Assembly: GCA_018350325.1 (NCBI GenBank)
Contig: JAEVLN010000047.1
Span: forward strand, 234,677 to 298,676
DNA length: 64,000 bases
From: Globodera rostochiensis
Lineage: Eukaryota > Nematoda > Chromadorea > Rhabditida > Heteroderidae
Direction of reading: 5' to 3'
Below, piece by piece: positions 52,561 through 64,000 of the stretch. Position 1 is the first letter of the stretch. Each line of letters starts with the position of its first letter. The notes beneath the pieces were generated by a model. That model ran no database searches. It was not told the origin of the DNA and worked only from the letters and a program-made list of their open reading frames with translations. A program made the position numbers and the translations under genes.

Positions 52561-52970
52561 ATTTTAAAATTAATTAATTTGGTTTTGCGCATTTTCAAGA
52601 ATAATATTGTATATAAAAGATAAACTATTAAAACATGTTTAAAAACGAATAGCAAAATGTAAATAATTGTGAGTTTATAAAACGCAATCAATAATTTTAC
52701 AGTCGCACCGACGATAATAATTATTATTTGCTTAATATAAATACAATAAAGAGCGTAAAATAATTGAATTTCCGTTTGTTTAATGGTATAAAATGAATAA
52801 CAAATTTAAGCAATTAACAAAATATCGATTAATTCTATAAACATAATCTGATATAAAATAATGACATCCGTAGTGAAAGAAGGAGTAGAATCAACATTCG
52901 AGGAATTAAACACATACCAAATAAGTTTTAAAAAGGTCACAAATACAATATAACAAATTAATTTTTGATT
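52561..52970 (+). repeat. dispersed repeat family B, copy 3 (internally deleted)
   Basis: Direct copy of 2442-3079 lacking two internal stretches. It retains ACAGTCGCACCGACG near 52700 and TTTCCGTTTGTTTAATGGTA near 52768. Confidence 0.85.
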
Positions 52971-53714
52971 TTTTTTCCATTTATAAATGATAAATTACGG
53001 CACTGCTAATTAATTAAAAAAATAGTACAGAAATTTAATAACTTGGTTATCGCAAAGCAAATTAAATTATAATTTTTTAAAGTACAAACAATTTAAAAAT
53101 ATATCTTAGTTTATGCTTTCATTCAAAGCCTAGCGAACTAACATTTATAAATAAAAACGCCATGAAATGCGCAAAGACCTTCACCTTCTTATTTTTCTTG
53201 AAAAAAACAATCAAAGTATTACTATTAAATCGTAGTAATCTAATTTAAAATCGTTGACCGGCCGCCTTGAGTAATGTTAGAGAGGTGCGCGATCAGGTGA
53301 ATAATAATTTTTCAAAAAAATTCGACTCCCTTAAAATTAAGCACAAAAATGTCCAATGTAATAAATAATAGACATATAATAAAAAAAGATTTATAAATTC
53401 TTTGCTAAATAATTTGATTTTTTTCGATTAGTTTATCTAATATCTTTAGCTGCAAAAAGCTATATGATTATATAGAATTTTTGAAACTAAACTCGAAAAT
53501 AATTTTGTAACAAACACAAACACTTTAAAAAATAAATCCAACAATTTAATTAGAACAAAATTGCCCCTAATAATATTTAAAATTTATAGTACGTCGCAAA
53601 AAATGTTAAATGATATCATTTGATAGGCTAAAAATATTTTAATTTAAAATCCTTTTACCATGATAACATACAGTGCTTGTTAACAAAGAACTTTATAATT
53701 TTGCCGTTTTTTTG
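52971..53714. other. A-rich gene-free stretch
   Basis: A GC-richer patch at 53258-53300 has no clear frame. Nothing else is seen. Confidence 0.4.
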
Positions 53715-53738
53715 TCAAAAAACTCATTCTTATTAAAG
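53715..53738 (+). repeat. left flanking inverted repeat of the 787 bp array
   Basis: AAACTCATTC is exactly inverted as GAATGAGTTT just outside the right end of the array (56900-56921), with further matches at TAAAG/CTTTA. It suggests that the array is the interior of a terminal-inverted-repeat element. Confidence 0.5.
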
Positions 53739-53740
53739 TA

Positions 53741-56700
53741 AATTCAAGTAACACAATATCGTTAAATTAAATTAAATTATATTTAATATTTAATTTTATG
53801 TAATTTATACTTATACATTTTGACCTCCGAGATGTGTTAATTTTTTTGCGGTTAGTTTTTTAAGCTTGGGCACCCCCTGATCAAACTGGACATGTGCACG
53901 AAACAATTTGATAATAAATAATTGGGTGTCAGATTATACAAATTTGTCGTGGTGTATTAAAAATAACATATTTTTCAATATTAAGATTATAATTTAAATT
54001 AATTATTAAATTTGTAAATGTCAAAAATAACCAGAAATGGTCAATTTTTATAACGATGTTTAATAAGGACTACACAACATTTATAATTAAAAACGGCAGA
54101 AATACAAATTAAAACAATTAACTCGTCTCAATTTTTAAATATTTAGAGGTTTTTTTAAGTTTTTATATTTTACCAATTCAAATAATTAATATTTAAACAT
54201 TTTCTCAACTCGATCGATGCAATAATTGTCACAGACGGTGGATCCAACAAGAGGCCAACAACCATAGAGGCAGCTGGGCATTGGCTAATGCCGGCCAATT
54301 TCACTCTAATAATAATAAATTTAACTTTATTAAACGAACACTACTTAAAAATTGTTATTCTTATAAGTTTAATAACACAAAGAAAAACAACGTGCATTAA
54401 CTTATAAATAACAAAAGACAAATTAAGAAATAAGATTATATTTAGATCTTCATTTAATAGACGTATTGTAAAATTTACAAAATACAGAAAAATGATTAAT
54501 TATTTAAAATTAAGGTAGAAAAAAGAAAATTCAAGTAACACAATATAGTTAAATTAAATTAAATTATATTTAATATTTAATTTTATGTAATTTATACTTA
54601 TACATTTTGACCTCCGAGATGTGTTAATTTTTTTGCGGTTAGTTTTTTAAGCTTGGGCACCCCCTGATCAAACTGGACATGTGCACGAAACAATTTGATA
54701 ATAAATAATTGGGTGTCAGATTATACAAATTTGTCGTGGTGTATTAAAAATAACATATTTTTCAATATTAAGATTATAATTTAAATTAATTATTAAATTT
54801 GTAAATGTCAAAAATAACCAGAAATGGTCAATTTTTATAACGATGTTTAATAAGGAATACACAACATTTATAATTAAAAACGGTAGAAATACAAATTAAA
54901 ACAATTAACTCGTCTCAATTTTTAAATATTTAGAGGTTTTTTTAAGTTTTTATATTTTACCAATTCAAATAATTAATATTTAAACATTTTCTCAACTCGA
55001 TCGATGCAATAATTGTCACAGACGGTGGATCCAACAAGAGGCCAACAACCATAGAGGCAGCTGGGCATTGGCTAATGCCGGCCAATTTCACTCTAATAAT
55101 AATAAATTTAACTTTATTAAACAAACACTACTTAAAAATTGTTATTCTTATAAGTTTAATAACACAAAGAAAAACAACGTGCATTAACTTATAAATAACA
55201 AAAGACAAATTAAGAAATAAGATTATATTTAGATCTTCATTTAATAGACGTATTGTAAAATTTACAAAATACAGAAAAATGATTAATTATTTAAAATTAA
55301 GGTAGAAAAAAGAAAATTCAAGTAACACAATATCGTTAAATTAAATTAAATTATATTTAATATTTAATTTTATGTAATTTATACTTATACATTTTACCTC
55401 CGAGATGTGTTAATTTTTTTGCGGTTAGTTTTTTTATCTTGGGCACCCCCTGATCAAACTGGACATGTGCACGAAACAATTTGATAATAAATAATTGGGT
55501 GTCAGATTATACAAATTTGTCGTGGTGTATTAAAAATAACATATTTTTCAATATTAAGATTATAATTTAAATTAATTATTAAATTTGTAAATGTCAAAAA
55601 TAACCAGAAATGGTCAATTTTTATAACGATGTTTAATAAGGAATACACAACATTTATAATTAAAAACGGCAGAAATACAAATTAAAACAATTAACTCGTC
55701 TCAATTTTTAAATATTTAGAGGTTTTTTTAAGTTTTTATATTTTACCAATTCAAATAATTAATATTTTAAACATTTTCTCAACTCGATCGATGCAATAAT
55801 TGTCACAGACGGTGGATCCAACAAGAGGCCAACAACCATAGAGGCAGCTGGGCATTGGCTAATGCCGGCCAATTTCACTCTAATAATAAAAAATTTAACT
55901 TTATTAAACAAACACTACTTAAAAATTGTTATTCTTATAAGTTTAATAACACAAAGAAAAACAACGTGCATTAACTTATAAATAACAAAAGACAAATTAA
56001 GAAATAAGATTATATTTAGATCTTCATTTAATAGACGTATTGTAAAATTTACAAAATACAGAAAAATGATTAATTATTTAAAATTAAGGTAGAAAAAAGA
56101 AAATTCAAGTAACACAATATCGTTAAATTAAATTAAATTATATTTAATATTTAATTTTATGTAATTTATACTTATACATTTTGACCTCCGAGATGTGTTA
56201 ATTTTTTTGCGGTTAGTTTTTTAAGCTTGGGCACCCCCTGATCAAACTGGACATGTGCACGAAACAATTTGATAATAAATAATTGGGTGTCAGATTATAC
56301 AAATTTGTCGTGGTGTATTAAAAATAACATATTTTTCAATATTAAGATTATAATTTAAATTAATTATTAAATTTGTAAATGTCAAAAATAACCAGAAATG
56401 GTCAATTTTTATAACGATGTTTAATAAGGAATACACAACATTTATAATTAAAAACGGCAGAAATACAAATTAAAACAATTAACTCGTCTCAATTTTTAAA
56501 TATTTAGAGGTTTTTTTAAGTTTTTATATTTTACCAATTCAAATAATTAATATTTTAAACATTTTCTCAACTCGATCGATGCAATAATTGTCACAGACGG
56601 TGGATCCAACAAGAGGCCAACAACCATAGAGGCAGCTGGGCATTGGCTAATGCCGGCCAATTTCACTCTAATAATAAAAAATTTAACTTTATTAAACAAA

Positions 56701-56888
56701 CACTACTTAAAAATTGTTATTCTTATAAGTTTAATAACACAAAGAAAAACAACGTGCATTAACTTATAAATAACAAAAGACAAATTAAGAAATAAGATTA
56801 TATTTAGATCTTCTTTTAATAAACGTATTGTAAAATTTACAAAATACAGAAAAATGATTAATTATTTAAAATTAAGGTAGAAAAAAGA
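53741..56888 (+). repeat. tandem array: exactly four 787 bp units
   Basis: Units run 53741-54527, 54528-55314, 55315-56101 and 56102-56888. They are about 98-99% identical, and four units of 787 account for the whole 3148 bp. Units 3 and 4 share variants absent from 1 and 2 (TTTTAAAC instead of TTTAAAC; AATAAAAAATT instead of AATAATAAATT), so the order of duplication can be read. Each unit holds a GC-richer core with CTCGATCGATG, GTGGATCC and the hairpin GGCATTGGCTAATGCC, plus the dyad ACCAGAAATGGT. No ORF is conserved. It could be a young satellite, or the internal repeats of a transposon bounded by the flanking inverted repeats. Confidence 0.98.
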
Positions 56889-56899
56889 TCAAAACACTT

Positions 56900-56921
56900 C
56901 TTTACTGAATGAGTTTTCTCA
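56900..56921 (-). repeat. right flanking inverted repeat of the 787 bp array
   Basis: CTTTACTGAATGAGTTTTCT is inverted relative to 53715-53738, with a 10-base exact core. It begins about 11 bases after the last unit. Confidence 0.5.
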
Positions 56922-57011
56922 AAAAGCGCTTTAAATGGATTCATATTGGAGAAATTACATATTCATGTTTAAACATTCGTAGTAATAAATTTTAAAAATG
57001 TCTTAATAATT

Positions 57012-57221
57012 TTATTTTGGCATCTTTTGGAACAAATTATCATTTTTAATTTCATTTCTTAGGCTCGCGCTTATTACCGACTTTTTAATTGGGTGTTTAT
57101 CTTTTGAATTTATAAAGCTTTTTTGTTGTTCATCTTTTTTACTGGATGCTCCAAATTTTGAATTAATCAACCTCGACGGAGATCTTCTTTTCTCTTGCGG
57201 AGTTTTGTCACAACCCGACAA
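57012..57221 (-). CDS. basic, Ser/Lys-rich C-terminal ORF, unknown function
   Basis: This minus-strand frame is open from about 57236 to TAA at 57012-57014. The start shown is a TTG, and no ATG precedes the body, so it is probably a terminal exon or a fragment. It reads SGCDKTPQEKRRSPSRLINS and later EQQKSFINSKDKHPIKK. It is hydrophilic, with an SR-like RRSPSR motif and no membrane segment, unlike chance translations here. Codons CCG, TCG and GCG are used, so its composition differs from its neighbours. It lies 120 bp beyond the 787 bp array. No domain is recognised. Confidence 0.28.
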   Translation of the reverse strand: MSGCDKTPQEKRRSPSRLINSKFGASSKKDEQQKSFINSKDKHPIKKSVISASLRNEIKNDNLFQKMPK

Positions 57222-58890
57222 TTTTAATTTATTGTATTATAATAGAATAAAAAACTTAAAAATTTTATTCATAATTAATGCCTTGTATTGTAGCGTTGAC
57301 TTTAATATGTTAACAACGATCGTATTTTTTTAGTTTATGAAAAAAGAAAGATTAATTTTATCAATTTCTTGTGTGTGTGTGTGTAGATGTTTATATGACA
57401 TACTCCAGCAGTTTTGTCGCTTTTGTCAAGTTTGCTGTCGCAAAGAAAATTGGAAGCCATCGGATGCAGTAATTAGAAAATCTTAAGATTGTTTTATGTG
57501 ACTTTGTGGCTTAGGTACCGGGAATATTCTAATATCGGTTAAAAATTGCATATTTTGATTGTTTGAAAAAAAAAATTGTAAAATTTTCGTTATCGTCTAT
57601 GGGCTCATTTTTATTTTAACATTGATGGTTATAATTTTGAAGCGTTGTTTTTATTCAGTCAACATTTTTTTTAAATTGTGCCTTTTATTCACCTAAATCT
57701 TTTATTATTTTAAATTAAAATAATTAATTGTTAAGTAATAACTTTTATTTAAACATTAGTTCTTTAGATGTAAAGCATGGTCTTTAGCTCGTTGTCGTGT
57801 AAGTTTTGTCTCAACTTTTTTTAAATTTTTTTTGTTAAAAATTTTTAAATACAAGCTGTTTAATAGTAATAATTATTGATTAAAATTTTGGCCAATGTTT
57901 TTAATACATTTTTACTGATTATGAGGTTTTAAATATCATTCTTATAATAAGTTTTAATTTAGCTCACACATTGGAAACAAAAGTTTGGTAGTTTAGTTAG
58001 CCTTGAATTACTTTGGCCATTAGCTATTTTAAAAATAATTTTGATTTTAAAGTTATTTTTTCTTTATTTAATTTTTATCCTCGGAATGAATTCTTTTTAA
58101 AGTGAAAAATGTTCATTTGATTTCGTCAATGGTGTCGCCAGCCATCCTAGTCGATTTTAGGCAATTCAATTATGCCAATTGATGTTTGTTTTAAAAATTG
58201 TAAAAACTTGATTTTGGTATGGCAAGTTTGATTGTCTTTGCCAGCTTCGTATTCAAATTATTTATTATTTTTTGTTTTTTTATTGTGCGGGATATTTTCT
58301 TATTTAGTCTATTAACACAATTATTAATCTATTCGTAACCAATAATATTTATAAACAATTTAATTCAAAAGAAAAATAACAATAATTTTTTTTAATTTAA
58401 ATGTCTTTTTAGGAGTTTTTTTATTTATAAATATAAATAATTATTAACTTGGAGCTATGTGTATTTAATTGGTAGTAAATAGGTATTAGAATTTACAAAT
58501 TTTCATCATTATTTGCCGTTTATATTTATTTAAAAAATTTTCATTGGATTTTTCAGAAAGACGATCGTTTGTTATTAACATAACTTATTGTATTAAATCT
58601 TGAGTGAAAAATTGATTTATGCTAGCTTATTGCTGTGGTTTTGCTAGAATATGCCAAATAATGCGATTTTGAAGATTTGTAATACTTAGGGTTAGAATAA
58701 TTTTTTAGTTTTATTTTTCAATAATCATTTATAGTTCAAAACAAGGGATGGCTAGTATTTTACATTTTACATTTTACTATATTTCTATAAATATTTACAT
58801 AAAAAACAATGTTTCTATTTAAAATTTTCTTGATCTTTTTACTTGTTATTGTTGATTTTTTCAAATTAATCATATGAATTAATGTAATTA
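57222..58890. other. T-rich block with small simple repeats
   Basis: It contains a (GT)7 run at 57371-57384 and a triplicated ACATTTT word near 58760. A patch at 57398-57472 is open on both strands (plus MTYSSSFVAFVKFAVAKKIG), so no call is made. The rest is T-rich DNA. Confidence 0.4.
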
Positions 58891-58977
58891 ATGCGCACAG
58901 GGTTAATTCCGCATATGTTGAACGCTAAGCGTCCGAAGAACATCACTTCTTTAGAGGTGGTACCGGCACTGCCATAA
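58891..58977 (+). other. 28-codon ORF in GC-rich island
   Basis: It begins MRTGLIPHMLNAKRPKNITS and ends LEVVPALP before TAA at 58975-58977. The composition is protein-like. A second in-frame ATG lies eight codons in. No splice or promoter signal is assignable. Confidence 0.14.
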
Positions 58978-59004
58978 CATCAACGAAACGTCTAACTTCT
59001 TTAT

Positions 59005-59045
59005 ACACACTGTCACTGTCGTTGTCACTGTCATTGTCACACCCG
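59005..59045. repeat. degenerate TGTCAC hexanucleotide repeat
   Basis: Successive TGTCACTGTCGT and TGTCACTGTCAT words form a short, impure hexanucleotide repeat in the same GC-richer island (58885-59060). Confidence 0.7.
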
Positions 59046-61790
59046 TCAAGCCGGTTCTGCCTTGACTGAACATCTATTTATTTATTTTGTCTTTTTAAAC
59101 ATTAAACATCGACATTTAATAAGATACATTTTAAAAAGGAGCGCAGCTAGGACCCTTCCTTAAGCCTGGGTGGCCCATTAATGATTAGTTGACAATTTTG
59201 CCAACATTTATTATATTCACATAAAATCGTAAAATTTCCTTTAATTTCATATTGTTCCCGTTAGCTTTAACCATAATTTTTGAAGTCTGGTTTTTGGTCT
59301 AGTTGTTCTATTATCTAAATCCATTGGACCACGGTAACGAACTTTTTTGTCACATTCTCTCGCTCATTTTGATTATAATATTATTTTAGCATTTTTTATT
59401 TTATAATTTTATAGTTTATATTTAATCAAGATTTCGTTCACTTATATTTTATTTTAGTTTTTTTATTTCATTATTACTTCTAGTGTTTTTCAATGTTCTT
59501 TTTGAAAAATTAAAGTTTTAAGTTCTTTTCATTTTAATTTGGTACGTTTCTAACTCATATTGACAAACGCTTTAGTCTCGTTCGATGCAGTGTATTAAGA
59601 TAAGAATAGGACCTGTGGTAAGCGATATAATGTATTTGCATATATGTATAAAAATACAATCCATTTGACTTAATTTTTTTTTAAGAAATAAAGTTTCATG
59701 AGCGCTTGAAATAAGTATTTTTTTTAAAATTATGATTTCATCATTTTAACGGATATATTTAAAATAAAGTTTTAAAAATTTTTAATGAGATGATATAATT
59801 AATACCGAATTCAAACGTGTTTGCCCTTGCCATCTTAACGTGAGCTTGTTTTTTTACTATTTTAGGTCTTTTGTTCCAAATAGGATTGGTTGGCCCGACA
59901 TTTTTATTTTTAGTTTACCTACCTTAATATTCGTAGTGATGTTGTAAAAAATTTTATTCATCTGACAAAATTTTTTGATATATTTTATTTAATAAAAATT
60001 GCTTTTGTCTTTCTGATGTCTTGAGCTTTGCATATCATATTCACATGAGAATTTTTGTTGATCCTCTTTTAAATAATATCAAACCTTAATTATTTGCACT
60101 TTTAAAATCTTAAAAATATTTGACTTTTTGTATTTTTTTCCTTTTTAACTACCTTTTTTTCGCTAGCCGGCTTGTTTTAAATATTTAAAGGGTTTGTTTT
60201 TTTAATTTAGTGGCTGACAGCTTACAATTCGCATTCTTGAACAGCCACCGGTTCTTGACTAACATATGGATGCATGTTATTTTACGGTAATACACAAGGC
60301 TACTACCAAACATTAGGGTGTATTATGCAAAAATATTTATGTTTTGCATTTTTTTAAGTTTATTGGCGTTGTCATTCCAATAAAAGTAAATTATTATGTA
60401 AATTTTATTCTCATTCCGAAATGCTGTTATTATTAATTTTATTTATTCAATAAACGATTTTAATCTTCCGTCTGATTCAATCAGTTGTTTATATTTATAT
60501 ATAAAACAAATTTTGAAAACGATAGGTTTAAATTATCTATTGTTGTGACAGCAAGGCCACAGAATAGAGGAGTTCGGTAATTGTTTAATACGTAATTACA
60601 ATTACTCAGTAAAAAAAAAACTTAATTTTGTAGATTTTTTATTGAATCTAAAATTGCAGCATTACATTGGTAGTTAATATAAATTGTATATTTTTAATAA
60701 AAATTCATTTTTCTGACAAATATTTTAGTCCGAGTGCGGGTTTGTATAGCTCATTCGTGTTGAATTCATGTCCTTCTTTCTATAAGCGTTTTACAGTGTT
60801 CCAAATAAAAAGTTCTTATTTTTGTAGATTATTTTGTTTTTAATTTTGTCTTGAATACCGCTTTCGGTCATTAAAAAATTTTGTTTTTAACTTATTGCTT
60901 GTTATTTCAACGTATATTAATGCAATTAGAATTAAATCAAATTGTAAATATTCAGTACGGATCGGTATAATTAATTTCTTGAAGCTTTTTATAAGAATTT
61001 ATTACGCACATTTTTTATTTTATTAATTAGAGATTTGAGGTAGCTTCTAGTACAATAACAAGTTTGAATTAGGCCCCTTTCGCTTACTTGTTTTGAATTC
61101 GAAGTTTTGTCTGAATTCCACTTTCATGAAATTTGCGTTCATTATTAGTTATGTGCTGTGAATTTTGTTTTCAACTTTGTGGTTGTTATTTTATTATATT
61201 ATAATATTTATAAATGATAATAATTGTTTATTTCTTAATTATTATTTAATTATATTTGGAAGATGTGTTCGGTGTTATATTTTTAATTGTATGATTATGA
61301 TTGGTAGATTTTTGCCGTAAAAATGCTAGACTTCTATTATGACAATAAATGTTGTGTTTTATTAATTTTTGTAAAAATGAATAAATAAGTTAAAAATTGC
61401 ATCAATTAATTATGGCGCCTTAGACCTTAGGCTATACATTTTTTTATGTAATTGTTAATAAGAGTTGAAGAGATCTCAAATAAATCTCCGCATAGTGATT
61501 TTAAGAAAAATTAAAATACTTAAAGATAAGATATGAATAGGTTGATGTCTTCTGGCAGATTGTTTATTATAGCAGGCCATTTTTTATCTTCGTGAATAAA
61601 TAATTATAAATATAATATTTTAAAATATAAGGCTTCAATAATTTAATACGTAAATGTTCAAAGATTCATTTTATTTAAGACCCGTATTGGATTATTTATT
61701 TATACTTTTTTCTTTTTATTATACGTTTTGCAACATTAATATGTTAGGCAAAATTTATTTTTTTATTTACTTTTATTTTTATTATCTTAA
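59046..61790. other. T-rich gene-free block
   Basis: Consistently T-rich. No gene, RNA or repeat is recognised. Confidence 0.4.
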
Positions 61791-63427
61791 CAGAAAATTC
61801 AATATTATTCAACTAATATTGATAAATTGAGGAATGTTTATAAAATTAGAACCTCTATTTGACAAACAAAATAATAAGGAATAATTTAATTATAAAGCAT
61901 TGAAAAATAAATGACAGCAAGTATAATAATTAATATTTTATAAAAATCTAGACTAACTTTTAATAATCGTATTTAATACAACATAAAGCAGAGTGATGAG
62001 GCGGGGTGTAAGGTCCAATTGCTGACGTAATTAAGAATTGCAGCAAGCGTTAAATCAAAAAAATATTAAAATGAATGAACGATTATTAAAATTCGAAAAA
62101 ATAATTTAAAGAAATCATGAACTATTAAATTCTGCATAAGAAATTGAAAAAAAAATAAAACTAACCATCTGAAAACAAAAATAGTTGATTGCATGGGCGA
62201 GTATTTTAAATTTAAAGTGGTTGTCAAAATTAATACTATTAAACAATAAACAATTATTTTTTAAGGGTTACTCGTTTCCAAGCTTTATAAATTCATTTAA
62301 AAATTAATCGTCATTTAATAATCAGTTAGCATATCAATTCTAAAATAATTCAAGTATCTATAAATCGTGTAGCAAAATGAGCGCTTGAATTATTCTCATC
62401 ATTTTATGAATTAATAGTATAGTTAATGAAAATTTTAATAAAATAATAATAATGAAGTTGTTAAGTTGTTGCTTGTTGATACGCATGTTATAAAATATCT
62501 ATAAAGATTCTTATCAAAAAAATTATTTTAAAACAGTTACAGTAAAATTTATGCAAAAAATAAATTCTTAAACAGCATTAAATGAAAATTACCAAACAAA
62601 TGTTATACCGGCACGAGGTCAAAGTTTTATTTATTATTAAATATTGAATTAACAAAAATTGTATTTATATAAGAATACGGCGTTCAAGTTCTATTTAAAT
62701 AGCGAGAACGACCGATTTAATTAGCATTTGAATCAAGAAATAACTATATAGAATAATACTTATGGCACAAATTTGTTAATATTATGCATGGATAATCCGT
62801 CTTATATCCAAGAAAGATGCGAAAAAATAACAACGCCAATAAACTAAATAAATATTATATAAACGATAAATGGGAAACGCATATGAGAAAGATAAGATTA
62901 ATAAAATCAGAAATTAAAAATATAAACTGAATTAAGGTTTAATTAATTGATGTGTATGGATTAAATTAAAAATTGTAATACAATTTGTTATAATCAAAAA
63001 TATTTGGAAAAAATTTGAAAACTTCTAGCCATTTTAGTAAATAAAATGCAATTGAATTACAAATATAATCGACAAATTGTTAAAAAATATAAAAAGAATA
63101 TAAAATACTTGGGTTAGAAGAGTTCATAAAATATAAAGTGCCAAAATGAATGGTAATGGTCAATTTGACGAATTGCACAGCGGGATCATTCTGTTAACGA
63201 TTTAATGTATTTGTTGTAAAGCGTAAACTATTTACAACATAGATTTTCTCATACCTCTAAACCTATTTTAATAAACAGTGTTTTATGTATGGATTATAAC
63301 CGATAAAAATAAATTGCGAATAACTATTTTTAATAAAATTTAATACAATAGTTATTTAAAATATAACAGCATATAAAATTACGATTTATTTATAAGAAAA
63401 TTTAAAACCCCTTAAATTTAACACAAA
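61791..63427. other. A-rich gene-free block
   Basis: The skew flips to A-rich at about 61790. A GC-richer patch lies at 61990-62050. Nothing is recognised. Confidence 0.4.
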
Positions 63428-63483
63428 AGTATGCGGATATGTAACTTCACAATAAAGTATGCGGATGTGTAACTTCACAATAC
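63428..63483. repeat. tandem repeat, 2 x 28 bp
   Basis: AGTATGCGGAT(A/G)TGTAACT followed by TCACAATA occurs at 63428-63455 and again at 63456-63483, with about two differences. Confidence 0.9.
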
Positions 63484-64000
63484 ATGAATAATCGCTAATT
63501 TGAACTATGTTTAAACTATCCGGATCAAATGAAATTAGGAATTGCTGTAGATGTTAAGCACGATTACCAACCTTTTATTTAAAAAGAAATATTTCGTCGA
63601 TGATAAATTTAATAATCTTTTCTATAAATACACGAAATCAATTATAAAAGTATAGTAAAAAAACAAGGTCAAAATACCAAAGGTAGAGTAACATAATTTG
63701 CAATTGAACAAATAAATAATTAACAATTAAAAGCCATAATTAATTTGCCAAAGAATAAAAACAGACGCTTTTGCATAGAACATTAAAAAAAGTCAAAAAA
63801 AGGCAATTAGATAAAAAAACTTTGGCTCAAGCAAAGCTTTAAAAAAGTTACTATGATTCTTTATATTTATTTGAATATAACAATCATTATTGTTTTAACT
63901 AAACATTAAATAACATTGAATAAAATAACTAGTCGGCGCGCGGGCATGCATGGCGTGTGACCGGAATGCTGCTTGAATTTGCTAAATGAAATTCTTATTT
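63484..64000. other. A-rich stretch ending in a GC-rich patch
   Basis: 63930-63985 is GC-rich and packed with palindromes (GGCGCGCG, GCATGC, ATGCAT). One plus frame across it (SARGHAWRVTGMLLEFAK to TGA) is open but lacks context because the window ends. Confidence 0.35.

Noticed and set aside
53741..56888. CRISPR array
   Set aside because: The repeats are 787 bp contiguous units without spacers, in what looks like an animal genome.
57398..57472. Short ORF MTYSSSFVAFVKFAVAKKIG on the plus strand
   Set aside because: The opposite strand is equally open and protein-like over the same bases, so the composition explains it.

Overview
This window looks like non-coding, repeat-laden chromosomal DNA from an animal. 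It is extremely A+T-rich (by eye about a quarter or less G+C). It has no operons and no ribosome-binding-site-led ORFs, and nothing recognisable as a transposase, reverse transcriptase or housekeeping protein. Microsatellites, dispersed diverged repeats, inverted repeats, an LTR-like promoter and Pol III or snRNA-like fragments all point to a metazoan. The TATA box plus TCAGT initiator at 29.37-29.40 kb is of the type common in arthropods, so an AT-rich arthropod is my best but unproven guess.

Layout. 1-9 kb holds A-rich sequence, a 2 x 70 bp tandem repeat, one copy each of dispersed families A and B, and a recent 1.1 kb segmental duplication (3699-4806 and 7310-8440). 10-15 kb holds a 130 bp direct repeat, a possible small spliced gene (11.78-13.21 kb) and a CTCGAGA-word element. 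15-27 kb is mostly T-rich, with an ACCGGTT-word element bounded by inverted repeats, a U4-snRNA-like fragment and a second family A copy. 27-34.5 kb holds a GC-rich, LTR-like island with core promoter, poly(A) signal and tRNA-complementary site, and two 200 bp inverted arms 2.9 kb apart. 34.5-46 kb holds the longest open frame (minus strand, 37.5 kb) and a composite CGAAAC-word element containing two covarying hairpins and a tRNA-like Pol III unit. 46-53 kb has a long (TA)n tract, a tandem 21-mer with a perfect palindrome, and two more family B copies. 53.7-56.9 kb is an exact four-copy array of a 787 bp unit flanked by short inverted repeats. 57-64 kb has a short basic minus-strand ORF, then T-rich and A-rich blocks and a small tandem repeat.

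Two window-wide patterns stand out. First, strand composition flips sharply between A-rich and T-rich blocks of about 0.3-8 kb, and repeat copies follow the block orientation. Second, the AT background is punctuated by GC-rich islands of 60-150 bp, many with perfect dyad symmetry and short protein-like ORFs. Gene calls here are weak. Repeat and composition calls are read directly from the sequence.
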